Below are positions 60,513 through 64,000 of a stretch of DNA of 64,000 nucleotides, piece by piece; position 1 is the stretch's first letter; every line of letters starts with the position of its first letter. Position numbers and translations under genes: made by a program. This DNA comes from Pseudeuparius sepicola (Eukaryota > Arthropoda > Insecta > Coleoptera > Anthribidae). The notes beneath the pieces are model-generated. The model worked only from the letters and a program-made list of their open reading frames with translations. It made no database searches and was not told where the DNA came from. The stretch is from positions 42,439,787 through 42,503,786 of the forward strand of contig OY987298.1 of assembly GCA_963920635.1 (NCBI GenBank), read 5' to 3'.

Positions 60513-61124
60513 AATAGTTATTTATATACCAAGGCACTGAAGTTCAACTTTTTATGACTCATGTGTAGTTTAGTTGCTGAGGCCTCTGGCCGAGGCAAAT
60601 AAACCACATGAGTCATAAAAAGAACTTCAGTGCCGAGGTACATATTATATTTTTTTTTAAATCGGAAAAAAAATGTTTTCTTAGGCAAGAAAATAATAAT
60701 AAGGGATCACCCGTCCACGAACCGACTACACGCGGCGTTGCTTGACTTTACCGATCGCTCTACCTACGATAAGTATAATGACGTACGGCACCTTCGAACA
60801 GAAAAACCAAACTGCTGCTTCTTGTGCAGCCTACACGAGAAATCTATTGATATTCAAATTTACTAAAATATGTAGACTGAAGGATTGCGCTTCTATAGGA
60901 AACAATTTCGCAATGTGTACGAAAAGTTAAATGGGCCTTTATCGGCCGGGTTTTGAATATTTGGTCACTTTTGACGGGCGATTTCTCCGCGTCTGACGTT
61001 TGATGTTTACATCTCGCCAAGGCCTACTTATTGAAAAAATCGTACAATAATGTAGCCCATTATTCTACGATTTCTGTGCTTTTAATGACGATTTTGGGAC
61101 ACTTTACTGCCGATTTCAAGAAAA
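60513..61124 (+). repeat. ~610-bp dispersed repeat, copy 2
   Basis: Almost base-identical to 47032-47644, including the hairpin apex GAGGCCTCTGGCCGAGGC. The flanks differ, which defines the ends of the repeat. Confidence 0.85.
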
Positions 61125-61506
61125 GGTACCTATTTTATTAAAATTACCACTTACTGGGGTCATATTGAGGTTGAAATTAATATTAACGTGCATGTGCACT
61201 ACTTTCTTACCGTCATGTTCTCATTTCTATATCGTATTCAGATCTTGCTTAAAACTGTTCTACAACATCTATGACTTCCACTTACTGATGAAATTTCCAT
61301 GCTCATGAAGAAAATCGTATGCATAGACCCTTAGATACGTGAATTGCAGAAGAAAAAACACTATTTTGGAATAACGTGATGATCTGTCCAACCAGTTACA
61401 GAAGCGAGAATTCTGGATATTATATTTTGGAGGAGCATTTTGTAACCTATGCAAGAGCTAAAGTAGAAAATTTGGTCTATAGCCCCAAAGCGAACCGATG
61501 GTCCAG

Positions 61507-61655
61507 AGTAGAGACTAAGAGAATAGGTACTAGACCAAACCTGTCGAAATCTGTCCGGTCTGGTGCTCTCATAGGGTTTTGGCGGGATATCGATTGGTCT
61601 GGTGCTCTCATAGGGTTTGGCGGGATATCGATTGGTGCTCTCGGTTCTGAGGCGG
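61507..61655 (+). repeat. Decayed Polinton-terminus-like relic with a 39-bp tandem duplication
   Basis: GTAGAGACTAAGAGA at the start, then AGACCAAACCTGTCGAAATC, TGTCCGGTCTGGTGCTCTCA and TAGGGTTTTGGC align in order with the first ~80 bp of the intact element's TIR (25551-25625). A unit TATCGATTGGTCTGGTGCTC...GGGTTTTGGCGGGA is then repeated about twice. This implies a related older insertion nearby. Confidence 0.6.
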
Positions 61656-61910
61656 TGGGGATTATACCATCATGCTTTTCCCTTCAATAGAAATCGTATA
61701 TTACATCAACCACACACGAGCAGAAAATACAGACACAAAATTTTATATTTCCAGCTCCATAGATGGTGTCTATTTTCAACGGGTACGTTGGGATCTATAG
61801 TAAACCCTAGAGCTGCGGGTGAGACTTCGAATTTTTTTTAGCCTCGAAACTCTTTTTACACATTGTGAAACTATTGACTAGTGGGGGACTATTATTATTG
61901 CCAAAACAAA

Positions 61911-62562
61911 TAACATACAGTGTGTCCAACAATCTTCATTTTTGGAGACAATCGCCCAAACTTTTTGTTGTTTGAAAGGCCTTCAAAAACCGCTTCTTTT
62001 GACCTTCCTGTCATTTTCAAAATGCAAATCCAGGGCCGGCTGCGATTTTTTTATACCCTCGATTTTCACGAAACCCATTTAGCGATTTTTTTATTTAAAA
62101 TCTGACCCCACAGCATTAATCAGAACACCCAAAAACCCCTTTACACCAAATTTGAATAAAAAATATACAGGGAGTTCCAATCTGCAGGGTGTCAAAGTTG
62201 AGCAAAATAGGACTTTTAGGGTATTTAATAGGTATTTTCTAACAAGCTTGGGATCAGTTGGCAATAGAAAAATGGCACAGAGAAAAATACCCTGTTCATT
62301 TTTGTATTGAATCTTTGCACACGAACACTTTGAGCTAACCTGTTGACCACTTAAATGATTTGAGTGGATTGAGTGGATTCAATGGGACATTTAATATAAA
62401 AAATCGTAGCCGTCCCTGGATTCGCATTTTGAAAATGGTTCGGAAGGTCAAATGAAGCAGTTTTTAAAGGCCTTTCAAACAAAAAAGTTCAGGAAATTAT
62501 CTCCAGAAAAAGATTTTATGAATTTGTATATATGATGTTTAAAAGTAGACACCCTGTAGGTA
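61911..62562. repeat. ~650-bp inverted-repeat element
   Basis: AAGGCCTTCAAAAACCGCTT, TTTGACCTTCC and ATGCAAATCCAGGGCCGGCT on the left are mirrored at 62395-62560, ending ACACCCTGT. A half copy is at 13250-13520. Interior bases 62229-62265 resemble part of the Polinton TIR gene, which may be coincidental. Confidence 0.65.
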
Positions 62563-64000
62563 CAAAGTCAAAGTCTTCTTGTAGCCTGCGCGGTAGTTTC
62601 TGTCCATTTCCAATAATTTTATCAGCTATGGAAGATTGATCTGCCTAAATTACTACTTCAACGCTATTTTTTGCTTAGAATTCAAAACATATACGTTATT
62701 GGTGGCTATGGATTTCGAGTTAATTTTGTAATCTAAAACGTGCTAAAATATGGTATCTTACTTAGTATCTATTTTACTTATACTTCACCAAAGATGTTAC
62801 TTTATTGATTTATAGTTTCCATTTGTTCCATATTGCATCTTTGCTGTTTTCTCTCGTGTTTTCTTTAATTAATTGATATAATTCCCACAGTTTTTACACT
62901 TCTTTCGCGTGCCCGCGCTAAACGCGATAAAAGTTATTAGTTTCGCTATACCAGGTAGGTGTTTTGGTTATTTCTATTAATCGGCCAGCTGCAACTAATA
63001 TCTACTTGAAAACTGATGTGCAATATTTCATATTTTTCTTTTGAATATTTTTTCATATTATCATGCTGCCATAGACAGAGCTACACATAGACTGTCAGAA
63101 CAATAGGGTACTTGACGAAATTTTACAAACTTGATAAAACAATTCCTGGACACTTGCCTAAGACCCTACGATTATTTAAAAAATATATATTTACGTAATT
63201 AGCAAGTTATTAGACTTTCTTTGAAATTTGGCGGGAAAGCACTTATGACGTCACAAGTGTTTTATAACGGCAATTTGGCAACATAGCGATACCACTGAAG
63301 TGTTCTGAGACATAACCTTTTTCGGCAGTGAAAGTTGCAACAAAAGTTGAAATTTCAAAATTCTAACCTTAAACTCCCAGACTTATGATTCCCCGTGAAA
63401 CCACTTTTAGCGTTGATTGATTCCTTCTTCCATCGACGATTTTAGTCAAGAAGGATTTTTTTCGTAAATACTTATTCAATCGTTTTTCTGTAAATTTTTT
63501 TGGCTAGGTTGGGCCTAAAGTACGGAATTCGGGCTCAGTAGGTACTTCTAAGCACTATGGCGTCTTCATAAACGCGCCTTCAAGATGGTCCCTAGGCGGA
63601 GGTTCTCTCTTTATTGATAACTCATAATACTGTATTCTTACTACAACGTAGGTACAAACCTTTGCAGTTTTATCCCATGGATTTCGGCAGACGCTAACAG
63701 CATCCAATTTCGGCAAATTACAGATTGTCCTTTCAGGGTCCATGTCCATATGATACCTTACCTTACACATCACAACACGATAACTAGGTCCGCAAACAAT
63801 ATATAATAGTTAATATCAATAACAAACTATAATAAATGGCACAGATATTATCTACTAATATTTTGATTTAGCGAGATACGGAATGCACACGGAATGACAG
63901 TTGGCATCACGGGATGTCATTTGCCGATCAGAAAACCATACGTGTTAGATGACATGTGGATATATGAATAGGGTTAGATGCCTAGGTAGGCGGGTAACGT
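62563..64000. other. Noncoding DNA, no gene seen
   Basis: AT-rich sequence to the window edge; short frames only, none with recognisable features. Confidence 0.45.

Overview
The window is AT-rich eukaryotic DNA, most likely from an insect. The evidence is one exon of a Wnt gene with canonical splice sites, Gypsy, Copia, Penelope and Tc1/mariner remnants, many MITE-like inverted repeats, and 50-56 bp introns with arthropod-type TATA plus TCAGT initiators inside the central element. The order cannot be settled from the sequence alone. Host coding content is very low: the only exon I can defend is the Wnt exon at 9305-9549 (minus strand).

The centre (25550-42953) is an intact, apparently young Polinton/Maverick (adintovirus-like) element of 17.4 kb. 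It is flanked by a perfect 6-bp target-site duplication (TATTGG, 25544-25549 and 42954-42959). Its 584-bp terminal inverted repeats (25550-26133 and 42370-42953) look nearly identical. Plus-strand genes run from the left: a small protein encoded entirely inside the TIR with a 33-codon ORF overlapping it, a phospholipase A2-pX capsid-associated protein, an adenain-like protease, minor capsid (penton) protein, double-jelly-roll major capsid protein, a small membrane glycoprotein, a BIR-RING IAP, the A32-like packaging ATPase, a DUF8207-like protein, two tandem fibre-like paralogues, a chromodomain integrase and an unknown acidic protein. Minus-strand genes follow: a CHHC zinc-finger protein of the U11-48K/GTSF1 type, a 1245-aa protein-primed DNA polymerase B, and an RNase H-like protein. 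The right arm ends with a plus-strand gene split by three tiny introns, a 0.8-kb tandem-repeat array, a tRNA-like sequence and the mirror copy of the TIR genes.

Together these genes cover the functions expected of a virus: self-priming replication, integration, capsid assembly, maturation and packaging, endosome escape through PLA2, and candidate host-interaction factors (IAP, CHHC protein, membrane glycoprotein, fibre pair). Most plus-strand genes have their own TATA box about 30-55 bp before the ATG, so 5' leaders must be very short. Several stop codons touch or overlap an AATAAA signal. The protease has no usable AUG at its conserved N-terminus, but two canonical -1 slippery heptamers sit in frame at the end of the PLA2-pX gene.

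The flanks are layered repeats. Left (1-25543): a ~100-bp dispersed G-rich repeat in several orientations, MITEs at 818-1330, 2715-3214 and 5727-6270, a Copia relic, the Wnt exon, a DDE transposase relic, a Gypsy RT relic, and GC-rich noncoding blocks. Right (42960-64000): a Penelope-like element with flanking direct repeats nested in a MITE-like repeat, transposase relics, a Tc1-like fold-back element with ~550-bp TIRs, more inverted-repeat elements, GC-rich noncoding blocks at 50290, 53110 and 54690, and at 61507-61655 a decayed relic that resembles the terminus of the same Polinton family.
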